Source: Legionella birminghamensis (GTDB lineage: Bacteria > Pseudomonadota > Gammaproteobacteria > Legionellales > Legionellaceae). Taken from it: a stretch of 64,000 bases of DNA. Shown piece by piece: positions 19,155 through 26,853 of the stretch. Within the stretch, counting starts at the first letter, position 1. Each line of letters starts with the position of its first letter. The notes below the pieces were generated by a model. The model had not been told where the DNA came from. It ran no database searches and saw only the letters and a list, made by a program, of their open reading frames with translations. A program made the translations under genes and the position numbers. The stretch spans positions 1,426,001 through 1,490,000 of the forward strand of contig NZ_UGNW01000001.1 in assembly GCF_900452515.1 (NCBI RefSeq), given 5' to 3'.

Positions 19155-20120
19155 TTATGCCATATTCACATTAAGGGAAACCATTGTCAGGTTACTATGG
19201 TATACATCAGTTCGTTGGCTGTACTGATGTTCAATCCGCAGGGTCAATTGTTTATATTTGAATGATAAACCGCCTCCTGCACGATAACCATTCTGGTCGA
19301 GATTAAACTCAGGCAAGGCGCCTAAGAATTCTCCCGAAATACTGGAGCGATTGTTTTCAAACTGTAATACCTGTATTAATCCAGCATTAACAAAGGGTTG
19401 CACCCAATCTTTCAATTGATAACTTAATTCGGCATTTTCAAGGGCAAAACTCGATTTATTACGTAAAAATGGAACCCTGGTTGTACTGTTATTTGGAATA
19501 AAAACATAGTTAAAACTGTCTTGATTAACCTGGCTGTATAAAACACCGATACTTCCCAGAAACTTCCAGTCGCGGAAGGAATGGCTGTAAATCCCATTAA
19601 CACCGCCAAACCAGTTATCACTATTACTCCGCGCGCGGCCTTGCTGTTGATATTCGGTATTTTTTGCAATCAATGTTGAATAACTAAGCGAATTATGTCC
19701 AAGACCGCCTACAACATCGAGCAAGAGATAGGGTTTAATCGTTTTTAGCAGTCGGCCATAAACAGAGTTGTTACGCACAACCTGATGCGTTTCACTGGGA
19801 AAATTTGGGTTAAGCAGTAGGGATGAATTCACCTGGCTGTCTACTTGATAAATCGAGAGCCCTGCATTTAAATCCTCTCGCAGGCGAATATTATTGCTGC
19901 CCAGCATGTATAAATTTAGATGCCCGGAAAACCGGTTAAAATTCGAATCGCTGGTAGAATTAAATTTAAAGTTTTGATACCCATAAAGTCCATTGAGATT
20001 ATAACCCTTTTGTTTGGAACTGGGTGATGCAGTTATATCTTGATTTACAGCTTTTGCCGCATGGACCTCTGAAAAAGCTAATAAACAGAGAAGTGAATTG
20101 GTAATTATTTTTTTATTCAT
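19155..20120 (-). CDS. Outer-membrane beta-barrel protein
   Basis: A protein of 321 residues with a signal peptide (MNKKIITNSLLCLLAFSEVHA) followed by about 280 residues of alternating amphipathic strands, for example LTLRIEHQYSQRTDVYHSN and a terminal strand TMVSLNVNMA. The pattern fits an autotransporter-type or porin-like beta-barrel without a passenger domain. The frame is open to 20180, but the signal peptide sets the start at 20120. It lies between the secreted propeller gene and the cyclase on the same strand and could be an anchor or export partner for the propeller protein; that link is inference. Confidence 0.75.
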   Translation of the reverse strand: MNKKIITNSLLCLLAFSEVHAAKAVNQDITASPSSKQKGYNLNGLYGYQNFKFNSTSDSNFNRFSGHLNLYMLGSNNIRLREDLNAGLSIYQVDSQVNSSLLLNPNFPSETHQVVRNNSVYGRLLKTIKPYLLLDVVGGLGHNSLSYSTLIAKNTEYQQQGRARSNSDNWFGGVNGIYSHSFRDWKFLGSIGVLYSQVNQDSFNYVFIPNNSTTRVPFLRNKSSFALENAELSYQLKDWVQPFVNAGLIQVLQFENNRSSISGEFLGALPEFNLDQNGYRAGGGLSFKYKQLTLRIEHQYSQRTDVYHSNLTMVSLNVNMA

Positions 20121-20196
20121 TGTTTCTATACTAGTGTTGAAATAAGTTCTACCGGAAGTGTGCATGAAAATACATTTCATTCATCATAAAATCACC

Positions 20197-22128
20197 TTAA
20201 CCAGCAACCAAGTACGCGGGACCTTGTAAAAGTGTTGCACCAGAGTTCATACAAGACTCCAAATTACCCGTTAGAGAATTAATATTACATACGGTTACTG
20301 CGCCGCCAATAACCAAATTGCTGATATAGGCGCGGTTATTAATAGTGTCCAGTGCGATACCCATTGGGTTAAGAACAGTACTGGTTCCAGAGTCCACGCA
20401 TCCCATAAGATTTCCGGTAAAACTGTCCACATTGCATTGAATGATCTTCGAGATATTTTGATTGGTGATATATGCAATCGTTCCAGTAGAGTTGAATGCA
20501 ATTCCACGAACCCCGTTGAGCCCTGTTGCTCCGGAAATAAAACAGCCACTTAACAGGCCTGTAACGGAGTTGATATTACAAATGCGAACTGTGTTTGTAC
20601 TCAGGCTTGTAATATACGCTAAGGTTCCTGCTGAGTTGATTGCAATCCCCCCTGCTGCGGGAATCGCCCCTCCAGAATTGACACATCCACTAAGAGTGCC
20701 CGAAGGAGAGTTTATGGTGCAAACAGTAACAGTACCTGTGAAGTTTGCAATATAGGCAAATGTTCCAGCCGGATTAAGAGTAACTTGCTGAGGGAATGAA
20801 AGCCCGGTAGCCCCGCCATCAATGCAATTGACAAAAACACCGGAGCCTGGGGTAACGTCGCATTTAGCAAGGGATTGGGTAACAACATCAGGAGACTGGT
20901 TTGTAATATAGGCGATTGTTCGAGCTGGGTTAAAAGCTATGCCAATGGGTTGTCTGGTTGACGCCTGATAATTGTTGCAGCCTGTAAGCTGGCCTGTTGC
21001 AGCATTTATGGCACATTGGGTTATTCCGCTGCTCAAGCTAGCACCATTTGGAACATACACATAAGCTGATTGTATAGTTATATTGGCAGTCGCAATGATT
21101 GTATTTGTGCCAAAAATGGGAAAATCAGTGGAAGGAATGGCAGTTGTTCCTGCCGTAAAGCTTATTGTACAACTTCCACCGGGCGCAACTGCTGAGCAAT
21201 TATTGGCTGTCTCGCTGATATTGCCCGCAAGGGCTGTTCCGGTAAAGTCCGAATGAATATCAAAGGCCGGAAAGCCGGAGTTATTTGTTATTGTAAGCGA
21301 TTGAGTATCCCCTGGAGCTATCTGCAGTGGAGAGCCAGAAACTGAGATATTCAATGATGTTGGGGCAATTACCGCCATGGTAACAGTAGTTGTGGTGGCA
21401 TTTGTCCCTACAATCTGGACAGAAGTGGGGGGGTGGACCATGTTTCCGGGGTAAAAATAAAGCGTACAGCTTGAACGGGGAGGTAAAACTGCGCATCCGG
21501 TCACATTTTGACTCACATCCGTCCAACTGGCTGGTAAAATTGCATGAATATTGGAGGCTGTTGTTCTGAATGAATTGTTGAATAGGGTCAATGTACCAGG
21601 AACACCTGAGGTAGCTGTCATTTGAATGACGCAGGCCGTAAGATTCTTTTTGCCGTAACAATAGTCGCTGTGTTGAGGTATAGAAAGAAGGGCTTGATTC
21701 TCAGATACCGGCTTTAGGGCAAGCATGCGGTCTTTGGCAAGCGGTTGAACACAAAAAGAGGGGTTTGCACTATCATCCGAATCAAACTGGCAAAGCAATG
21801 GGCCTGTATGAATGGCCTTAGGCAATTCAGAACCTATTATTTTTAAATTTAGAATGCAGGATTTTCCCGCTGGGAGTGAAATGGGTTGCTCGCAGCTATT
21901 CTTTCCCTCGATAAGCTGTGTTATTCCTGTGACAGGCACCATTTGGAGTTTGTGCGCTGTCTTTGAATGATTTACCAAACGATATTTTATTGTGACCTGA
22001 CTATCAGCAGGAATTTCCGCAGAAGTGGGGGTTAAGGGTATGAACTCGAAATAACCTTTAGCATGCGCTAAGGGAGTTGACAGAGCCAGAAATAAAAATA
22101 CTGTCTTTAAAAATAAGTTCTTGAGCAT
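20197..22128 (-). CDS. Secreted beta-propeller-repeat protein
   Basis: A 643-residue protein with a signal peptide (residues 1-23). Residues 24-360 hold beta-sandwich-like domains with Cys-Ser-Cys-type turns such as NNCSAVAPGGSCTISF. The C-terminal 280 residues are six tandem units of about 45 residues. Each has the pattern C-x-I-N-S-x-T-G-x-L-x-G-C followed by G-I-A-x-N-x-x-G-T-x-A-Y-I-T, which is typical of YncE/NHL-like propeller blades. The paired cysteines in each unit probably form disulfides, consistent with export. It heads a run of four same-strand genes (propeller, barrel, cyclase, FecR). Function unknown; ligand binding or adhesion is plausible. Confidence 0.8.
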   Translation of the reverse strand: MLKNLFLKTVFLFLALSTPLAHAKGYFEFIPLTPTSAEIPADSQVTIKYRLVNHSKTAHKLQMVPVTGITQLIEGKNSCEQPISLPAGKSCILNLKIIGSELPKAIHTGPLLCQFDSDDSANPSFCVQPLAKDRMLALKPVSENQALLSIPQHSDYCYGKKNLTACVIQMTATSGVPGTLTLFNNSFRTTASNIHAILPASWTDVSQNVTGCAVLPPRSSCTLYFYPGNMVHPPTSVQIVGTNATTTTVTMAVIAPTSLNISVSGSPLQIAPGDTQSLTITNNSGFPAFDIHSDFTGTALAGNISETANNCSAVAPGGSCTISFTAGTTAIPSTDFPIFGTNTIIATANITIQSAYVYVPNGASLSSGITQCAINAATGQLTGCNNYQASTRQPIGIAFNPARTIAYITNQSPDVVTQSLAKCDVTPGSGVFVNCIDGGATGLSFPQQVTLNPAGTFAYIANFTGTVTVCTINSPSGTLSGCVNSGGAIPAAGGIAINSAGTLAYITSLSTNTVRICNINSVTGLLSGCFISGATGLNGVRGIAFNSTGTIAYITNQNISKIIQCNVDSFTGNLMGCVDSGTSTVLNPMGIALDTINNRAYISNLVIGGAVTVCNINSLTGNLESCMNSGATLLQGPAYLVAG

Positions 22129-22193
22129 AAGATTGTTTTAAATTAAAACCATTATTGCCTCAGGTTGACTGAGCGTATTTTAGTAAGCGATCT

Positions 22194-22223
22194 ATTATCT
22201 ACTCCGATTTAAAGAAGAGTCAA
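22194..22223 (-). promoter_or_regulatory. Sigma-70-like promoter for the propeller gene
   Basis: On the minus strand TTGACT (22218-22223) and GATAAT (22194-22199) are spaced by 18 bp, about 65 bp upstream of the ATG at 22128. It may drive all four genes down to the FecR-domain gene. Confidence 0.5.
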
Positions 22224-22389
22224 CAATTCTGATTTTATTAGCACTGTTACTGACAGGTTTTGTTTATACATAGCCATGTTGTAAAAAAATTGATTGAAAT
22301 CAATAGATATTATTTTCAAAGACACTAGAAAAAATGAGAGTCTTCGACTATATACTAATAAACCATACTAATTTAGCTAAGGTCATATT

Positions 22390-23517
22390 ATGGACATAAA
22401 GCGATATGTTTTATCAATCTCACTATTGACTGCCCTGAGTTATCCCGCTTTTGCAACCACCCAGGAAGGGGAAGAGGCTTATAATCAACAGCGTTATGAC
22501 AAGGCTTATATTCTTCTTTCTGAAGAGGCAACGAAAGGCGATCCAAAGGCTCAATATTTGCTGGGTAAGATGTATTATAATGGACAAGGTGTGACCTATA
22601 ATCCCCAAAAAACAGAAGAGTTGCTGCTCGCATCAGCCAATCAGGGGAATGTGGATGCAATGGTATTACTCGCCGGGTTTTACTGGTATCAGAAAACGCC
22701 TGAAGGTTATGCCAAGGCATTAACCTGGTATGAAAAAGCGGCTTCGCAAAATAATGCGGATGCACAATACGCTCTGGGCTATATGTATAACTATGGTAAT
22801 GGGGTCCCGCAAAATTACGATACAGCAATGTCATGGTATAAAAAAGCGGCTGATCAAAACCATTCCGATGCCCTGCTGTCAATCGGATATATGTATGATA
22901 CTGGTACAGGTGTGACAAAAGATCTGCCAGAAGCGATTAAGTGGTATAGCAAGGCAGCCGATCTTGGAAATGCCAGTGCACAATATAATCTGGGCTCCAT
23001 TTATGAGTATGGCGACGGTGTGCCAAAGGATGAGAAAAAAGCATTTGACTATTTTCAGAATGCCGCTGATCAGGGGCATGCAAAATCTCAACTGGAATTA
23101 GGCAGTTTCTATGACACCGGCAAAACGGGCGCGGTAGATTTGCAAAAAGCTGCCTATTGGTATCAAAAAAGCGCTGACCAGGGCAATCCTACTGCCCAAT
23201 ATAATATTGGCGATATGTATTTTTACGGAGATGGCGTCAGTAAAAATCTGGACACAGCAATGACCTGGATAAAAAAATCAGCAGAGCAGGGTTTTGGCAA
23301 AGCACAAAATCGTCTTGGAGTGTTTTACCGAGACGGCATCGGCGTATCTGCTGATCCGGTAGAGGCCTATGCCTGGTTCAGCGCGGCTGTAACCAATAAT
23401 TATGCAGATGCCAGTAAGAATCGGGATGAATTGGAAAAGAAACTAACACCAGATCAACTAACCAAGGCGAAGGATTTATCCGATAAATACACTAGCCAAT
23501 ACCAGGCACCTAAATAA
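22390..23517 (+). CDS. Sel1-repeat periplasmic protein
   Basis: A 375-residue protein with a signal peptide (cleavage after PAFA, residue 22) and eight consecutive Sel1-like repeats from about residue 52 to 345. Consensus blocks are AQYxLGxMYxxGxGV and AxxWYxKAADQG. Sel1 proteins form helical solenoids that bind other proteins; in Legionella several (EnhC, LpnE, LidL) affect host-cell entry or trafficking. This protein is not clearly one of those. The ATG at 22390 is in a good context and the gene stands alone, divergent from the propeller gene. Confidence 0.88.
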   Translation: MDIKRYVLSISLLTALSYPAFATTQEGEEAYNQQRYDKAYILLSEEATKGDPKAQYLLGKMYYNGQGVTYNPQKTEELLLASANQGNVDAMVLLAGFYWYQKTPEGYAKALTWYEKAASQNNADAQYALGYMYNYGNGVPQNYDTAMSWYKKAADQNHSDALLSIGYMYDTGTGVTKDLPEAIKWYSKAADLGNASAQYNLGSIYEYGDGVPKDEKKAFDYFQNAADQGHAKSQLELGSFYDTGKTGAVDLQKAAYWYQKSADQGNPTAQYNIGDMYFYGDGVSKNLDTAMTWIKKSAEQGFGKAQNRLGVFYRDGIGVSADPVEAYAWFSAAVTNNYADASKNRDELEKKLTPDQLTKAKDLSDKYTSQYQAPK

Positions 23518-23544
23518 ACCCTGTGTTATTGGTATCCCAAGCCG

Positions 23545-23719
23545 AATCCCCGCTAGACATCACACAGCGAATCCCCGCGGCTGCGACCGCGGGGCCCATG
23601 GTGGGCGTAAACAAGAGCTCAAAAAAACTACAATCCTGCCAGAGTAAAGATTGCATGAACTGCTTAGTAAATTGGGGCTCTGAATAAGATTCATTGGGCC
23701 CCGCGGTCGGTGCCGCGGG
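23545..23719. repeat. GC-rich palindromic repeat element B, left part
   Basis: Second member of the family seen at 1.5 kb. Left arm units GAATCCCCGC are followed by the perfect 15-bp inverted repeat CGACCGCGGGGCCCA (23584-23598) and TGGGCCCCGCGGTCG (23695-23709). The 96-bp core between them is clearly related to the core at 1563-1657, sharing for example AAGAGCTCA, GTAAATTGG and GATTCATTGG. The right arm is broken at 23719 by the insertion sequence and resumes at 25021. Confidence 0.85.
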
Positions 23720-25020
23720 CTGATATATCCCCACAAATTTGATAAAAATAATTGCAGTTAAACTCGAGTAATGATCTAATTCCTTCTAATAAAACAGGTT
23801 GGGATGAATGATGGAAGCTATTGATATTTTACATACTCATTTGATGGAAGAGTGCCCTTTTATCCATGGTAAACGTTTACAGGCGGTTATGGATGTGGCT
23901 TGCTCTCTTCAGAAGAAGCAAAACCTATCTCTAACAGCGATAGGAAAAGGATTATCTGGCGACATTTCATTAAAGCATAAAATTAAAAAAGTGGATCGCC
24001 TTGAGGGGAACAAGCACCTTTATGAAGAAATCGGCGCAATTTATACAGGTCTTTCCAGCTTTCTATTTCAATACCTTGCTTTTCAAGAAGATGTTCCTGT
24101 GTTAATCGATCTTTGTTATTTAAAAGATGATCATGATATTCAAATGTTAAGTGCAGAAATTGCGCTTAAAGGCAGAAGCATTCCCCTGTATCGAGAAGTG
24201 TTTCGCTCCGGGGGATTATCTGGACGAGCGCACTCTTTTTTACAGGGATTAATGCCCTGTATTCCAAAGAACAAAACCGTCATTTTTATTATGGACGCAG
24301 GATTTGGTGAAGACTGGCTTAAAGCAATAGAGTCATTGGGCTGGTTCTGGTTAACTCGGATTAGACAAGGAAAAATGCTAAAACTTGGCGCTGATGAAGA
24401 ATGGACTACAGTAAAAGACTTCGTCCCCCAAATATCGGAGAAAACGAAAAGTTACAATCAAGCCTTTATCATGAAAGACCATAATCGTGCATGTCGCGTT
24501 ATCACCACACAACGTAGTCCTGGGGAAAAAAGAAATCTGAGTCGAGTTCCAAGGAATGATAAAGCCGGCTCTAATCATTACCGACGTTTGGCACGAGAGC
24601 CATGGATATTGGCAACGAATTTACCTAAAGAGACTTTTAACGCCACCAAAGTAGTGAACTATTATTCTAAAAGAATGCAAATAGAACAATCATTTCGTGA
24701 CGTTAAAAGCCATCAATTTGGTTTGTCAGCTCGCTATGCAAGCACTAAAAGCATTTATCGCTGGGGTGTCAAAATGTTATTGGCTGCTATTGTTCAGCTG
24801 ATGTTTTGGATAATAGGCGTGATTGCCCATAGCCAAAATTATCAAAGGGTTTTTCAGGCTAATACCGTCAGGGATAAAAAGGTATTCTCTTACTTCTATT
24901 TAGGACAATTGATGGTTGAATTTGACAAGATACATGAGCTCGTTATTGACCATGAAAACTTACCAAATCTTATTGAACAGGAGTTGGCTAGAAAATGGTA
25001 ATTTTGTGGGGATCAGTCAG
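23720..25020 (+). mobile_element. IS4-family (IS10-type) insertion sequence, complete
   Basis: The left end CTGATATATCCCCACAAATT (from 23720) and the right end read inward, CTGACTGATCCCCACAAAAT (from 25020), form imperfect terminal inverted repeats that resemble the CTGATGAATCCCC ends of IS10. The element is 1301 bp and holds one intact transposase gene. It is flanked by a perfect 8-bp direct repeat GCCGCGGG (23712-23719 and 25021-25028), the probable target duplication. Removing the element and one copy rebuilds a perfect GCCGCGGGGATTCG repeat unit. Confidence 0.9.
23808..25001 (+). CDS. IS4-family (IS10-type) transposase
   Basis: A 397-residue DDE transposase, full length for the IS10 group. 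Catalytic residues are Asp101 (VLIDLCYLKD), Asp163 (FIMDAGFGEDW) and Glu293 in the IS4 signature Y286-(2)-R289-(3)-E293-(6)-K300 (YSKRMQIEQSFRDVK). AREPWILATNLP and VFQANTVRDKKVFSYF closely follow my recollection of Tn10 transposase. The frame is intact, so the element may be active. The ATG at 23808 is directly followed by a second ATG that could equally serve as start. Confidence 0.93.
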   Translation: MMEAIDILHTHLMEECPFIHGKRLQAVMDVACSLQKKQNLSLTAIGKGLSGDISLKHKIKKVDRLEGNKHLYEEIGAIYTGLSSFLFQYLAFQEDVPVLIDLCYLKDDHDIQMLSAEIALKGRSIPLYREVFRSGGLSGRAHSFLQGLMPCIPKNKTVIFIMDAGFGEDWLKAIESLGWFWLTRIRQGKMLKLGADEEWTTVKDFVPQISEKTKSYNQAFIMKDHNRACRVITTQRSPGEKRNLSRVPRNDKAGSNHYRRLAREPWILATNLPKETFNATKVVNYYSKRMQIEQSFRDVKSHQFGLSARYASTKSIYRWGVKMLLAAIVQLMFWIIGVIAHSQNYQRVFQANTVRDKKVFSYFYLGQLMVEFDKIHELVIDHENLPNLIEQELARKW

Positions 25021-25266
25021 GCCGCGGGGATTCGAGGGAGGCGTGCCGCGGGGATTCGAGGGAGGCGTGCCGCGGGGATTCGAGGGAGGCGTGCCGCGGG
25101 GATTCGAGGGAGGCGTGCCGCGGGGATTCGAGGGAGGCGTGCCGCGGGGATTCGAGGGAGGTGTGCCGCGGGATTCGAGGGAGGTGTGCCGCGGGATTCG
25201 AGGGAGGTGTGCCGCGGGATCGAGGGAGGCGCACCGCGGGGATTCGGGTGTCGATGCCGCGAGTTC
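25021..25266. repeat. 24-bp tandem repeat array (right arm of element B)
   Basis: Six near-perfect 24-bp units (GCCGCGGGGATTCGAGGGAG plus GCGT or GTGT) are followed by three 23-bp or shorter degenerate units and two end fragments. Because 24 is a multiple of three, all frames stay open and give spurious ORFs of repeated Gly-Arg or Gly-Val-Pro-Arg peptides on both strands. The array is the expanded right arm of palindromic element B beyond the insertion sequence and ends about ten bases from the stop of the HPF gene. Confidence 0.95.
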
Positions 25267-25276
25267 GAGATAATCC

Positions 25277-25843
25277 TCAGCCCTCTGCGCTAAGATGCTT
25301 TTCTACACGGATAGTACTGGCAGCAGGGGCAATTGCATCTTCTGCTTCTATAAATCGAACGATATCTCCTATTTCCAGCTTTTCAAAATCATAAGCAACA
25401 ACACTGGCGCTGGTGAATCGGATTCTGCGGCCATCCAAGGTTTCAATAAATCCATAATCAGCAGGGGGGTAGATTTCTGCAATTTTTCCCTGTGGTGCTG
25501 ATTCGTGATGCTTGACATGCCCGCGTATTTTTCTGACATGGCTTTGGAGCTGACGCTTCATTGCATTAAATGCATCGCGAATGGCAACATATACATCTTC
25601 ATGCGCGTGTTCATCGCCATGGGATTTACTGACAACCAACTCTGAACCCGGTAAAGTCAAATCAATTCTAATGTGATAAAGATTGCCTTTGTAATGATGG
25701 CGATGTTCGGCTTCTATGACTATATCGCAGCGCATGATTCCTTGATAATAACGCTCAAGTTTTTGAGCCAGATGTATCGCTTTTTCTTCAGCAGCCTCTG
25801 CCCGTTCCATGTTTCTGAAAACAACATTGATAGGAAGTTTCAT
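25277..25843 (-). CDS. HPF/RaiA-type ribosome-associated protein with cold-shock-like domain
   Basis: A 188-residue protein. Residues 1-105 have the hibernation-promoting factor fold (VVFRNMERAEAAEEKAIHLA, CDIVIEAEHRHH, YVAIRDAFNAMKRQLQ). Residues 115-185 look like a cold-shock/OB domain (GKIAEIYPPADYGFIETLDG, then VRFIEAE). HPF domains bind the decoding centre of idle ribosomes; the added OB domain could bind RNA. It differs from long HPF proteins, whose C-terminal domain is a dimerisation domain. A GGAGG lies upstream of the ATG at 25843. Its 3' end abuts the tandem array. Confidence 0.85.
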   Translation of the reverse strand: MKLPINVVFRNMERAEAAEEKAIHLAQKLERYYQGIMRCDIVIEAEHRHHYKGNLYHIRIDLTLPGSELVVSKSHGDEHAHEDVYVAIRDAFNAMKRQLQSHVRKIRGHVKHHESAPQGKIAEIYPPADYGFIETLDGRRIRFTSASVVAYDFEKLEIGDIVRFIEAEDAIAPAASTIRVEKHLSAEG

Positions 25844-25979
25844 GGGGTCCTACCTCCATTGTAAAGTTTATTATTAAAATAGAATTATTTCATTACTCTA
25901 TATTTAGTGTAGAGGAGATTTGGCCATAGTGAAAATATATTCTGGTTATAACCCTTCTGAACCCTCCCTTATGAGGGTC

Positions 25980-25985
25980 TATAAT
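25980..25985 (+). promoter_or_regulatory. Possible -10 element for the 51-residue protein gene
   Basis: TATAAT preceded by GGTC lies about 30 bp upstream of the ATG at 26017. A small palindrome, ACCCTC-N6-GAGGGT, ends just before it. No good -35 hexamer is present at the usual distance, so an activator or the stationary-phase sigma factor may be involved. Confidence 0.35.
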
Positions 25986-26016
25986 AATAGAAAGAGTGCC
26001 GATAAAGGAGAATTTC

Positions 26017-26172
26017 ATGGATAAAAATCATAAGGAAAAGAAGACTGATCTTCCAAAGACTGATGAAAAAAAAACTGAAGAAGGAAAAGATACTATTCCT
26101 GAAAGTGAAAAGGATTGGGACGATACAGTTAAGGGAACTTTTCCTGCCAGCGATGCTACCGCCCAATATTAA
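26017..26172 (+). CDS. Small hydrophilic protein with FPASD motif (51 aa)
   Basis: A short gene with a strong ribosome binding site (AAAGGAG, six bases before the ATG) and a terminator directly after it. The product is highly charged, rich in Lys, Asp and Glu (MDKNHKEKKTDLPKTDEKK at the start), and ends in VKGTFPASDATAQY. The TFPASD end recalls small, widely distributed proteins of unknown function that carry a DxTFPASDPP motif. No membrane segment or cysteine is present. Its role is unknown. Confidence 0.75.
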   Translation: MDKNHKEKKTDLPKTDEKKTEEGKDTIPESEKDWDDTVKGTFPASDATAQY

Positions 26173-26184
26173 CTCATTTAAATA

Positions 26185-26215
26185 AAATAATAGCGGGTAT
26201 AACCCGCTATTATTT
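26185..26215. terminator. Bidirectional rho-independent terminator
   Basis: AAATAATAGCGGGT (26185-26198) pairs with ACCCGCTATTATTT (26202-26215), giving a 14-bp stem with a 3-base loop and a T-rich or A-rich flank on either side. It serves the convergent 51-residue protein gene and the secreted protein gene at 26225-26542. Confidence 0.85.
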
Positions 26216-26224
26216 TGCACTCGA

Positions 26225-26542
26225 TTATGGACTTACAGTAAAATATGTTTCGTCATACGCATAACAGGTCCATTGAACTTGTTTGCCGCCGACTTCAACA
26301 TTAACTACTTTGCTGCTTAATGAAGCGAGGTTAGGTTGTTGTTGCAGATAACAAACCTGATTTGTTCCACCAATCGTTACATAATTGTAGTCAGTTGTCG
26401 CAGTGTATGTATCAGGAACATAATAAACGTCACCTTTTTGTTCCAGCACTACGGGAGAGCCTGTAATAACTACTTTATCAGCGAAGGTAGCAGCGCTAAA
26501 TAACATAGCCAGAGCTGCACCAGCCAGAGTAATAATCTTCAT
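26225..26542 (-). CDS. Small secreted protein, unknown function
   Basis: A protein of 105 residues with a clear signal peptide (MKIITLAGAALAMLFSAATFA) and a mature part of about 84 residues that looks beta-rich and contains two cysteines (VCYLQQQ and WTCYAYD), probably a disulfide in the periplasm. The ATG at 26542 has AAGGAG eight bases upstream and is preferred to a TTG two codons earlier. The family is not recognised; mature size suggests a small periplasmic or secreted domain. Confidence 0.75.
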   Translation of the reverse strand: MKIITLAGAALAMLFSAATFADKVVITGSPVVLEQKGDVYYVPDTYTATTDYNYVTIGGTNQVCYLQQQPNLASLSSKVVNVEVGGKQVQWTCYAYDETYFTVSP

Positions 26543-26853
26543 TTGCAAATCTCCTTATTTACATTGATAAAGAATCTGAACGTAGAGTGCAGATTGACAA
26601 ACAATATAATCGCTTATGCATTCATAACAACTGACTCTACTAGCGGATTTAAATTGTAAACTTAAAGCAGTTTACTTGTTAAGTATAGTTTGAAAATCAA
26701 AAATTTTAAAACTATCTCTCATTGAGTTAGTAGTCTTGGATGCCAGACAGAATTCTTTTTTTTTCGTCAGTAAACAGGGCGCAAAACAATCAAAAAGATC
26801 AAATGTAAATCTCAATTATACTTAAGATAAGTGGATGTTTAAAGGAATGCATC
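26543..26853. other. AT-rich divergent intergenic region, no gene seen
   Basis: This 311-bp gap separates the divergent small secreted protein gene and the acidic protein gene. It is AT-rich, has no plausible coding frame and should hold both promoters. TATACT near 26818 is a possible -10 for the rightward gene, but no -35 could be matched with confidence. No repeat-family member is present. Confidence 0.5.

Noticed and set aside
19155..22128. Two-partner secretion or classical autotransporter
   Set aside because: The barrel gene lacks a POTRA domain and a passenger, and the propeller protein lacks a TPS domain, so the link between them stays a guess.
22388..22918. Minus-strand ORF of 176 codons opposite the Sel1 gene
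   Set aside because: It is a shadow of the repeat-rich Sel1 coding sequence; the plus strand has the signal peptide and clear repeats.
25021..25266. CRISPR-like array
   Set aside because: Units follow each other directly without unique spacers and no cas gene is near; it is a tandem repeat.
24916..25293. Long open frames of repeated Gly-Arg or Gly-Val-Pro-Arg peptides on both strands
   Set aside because: They are a by-product of the 24-bp tandem array, which has no stop in any frame; no start signals are present and one frame runs out of the transposase gene.
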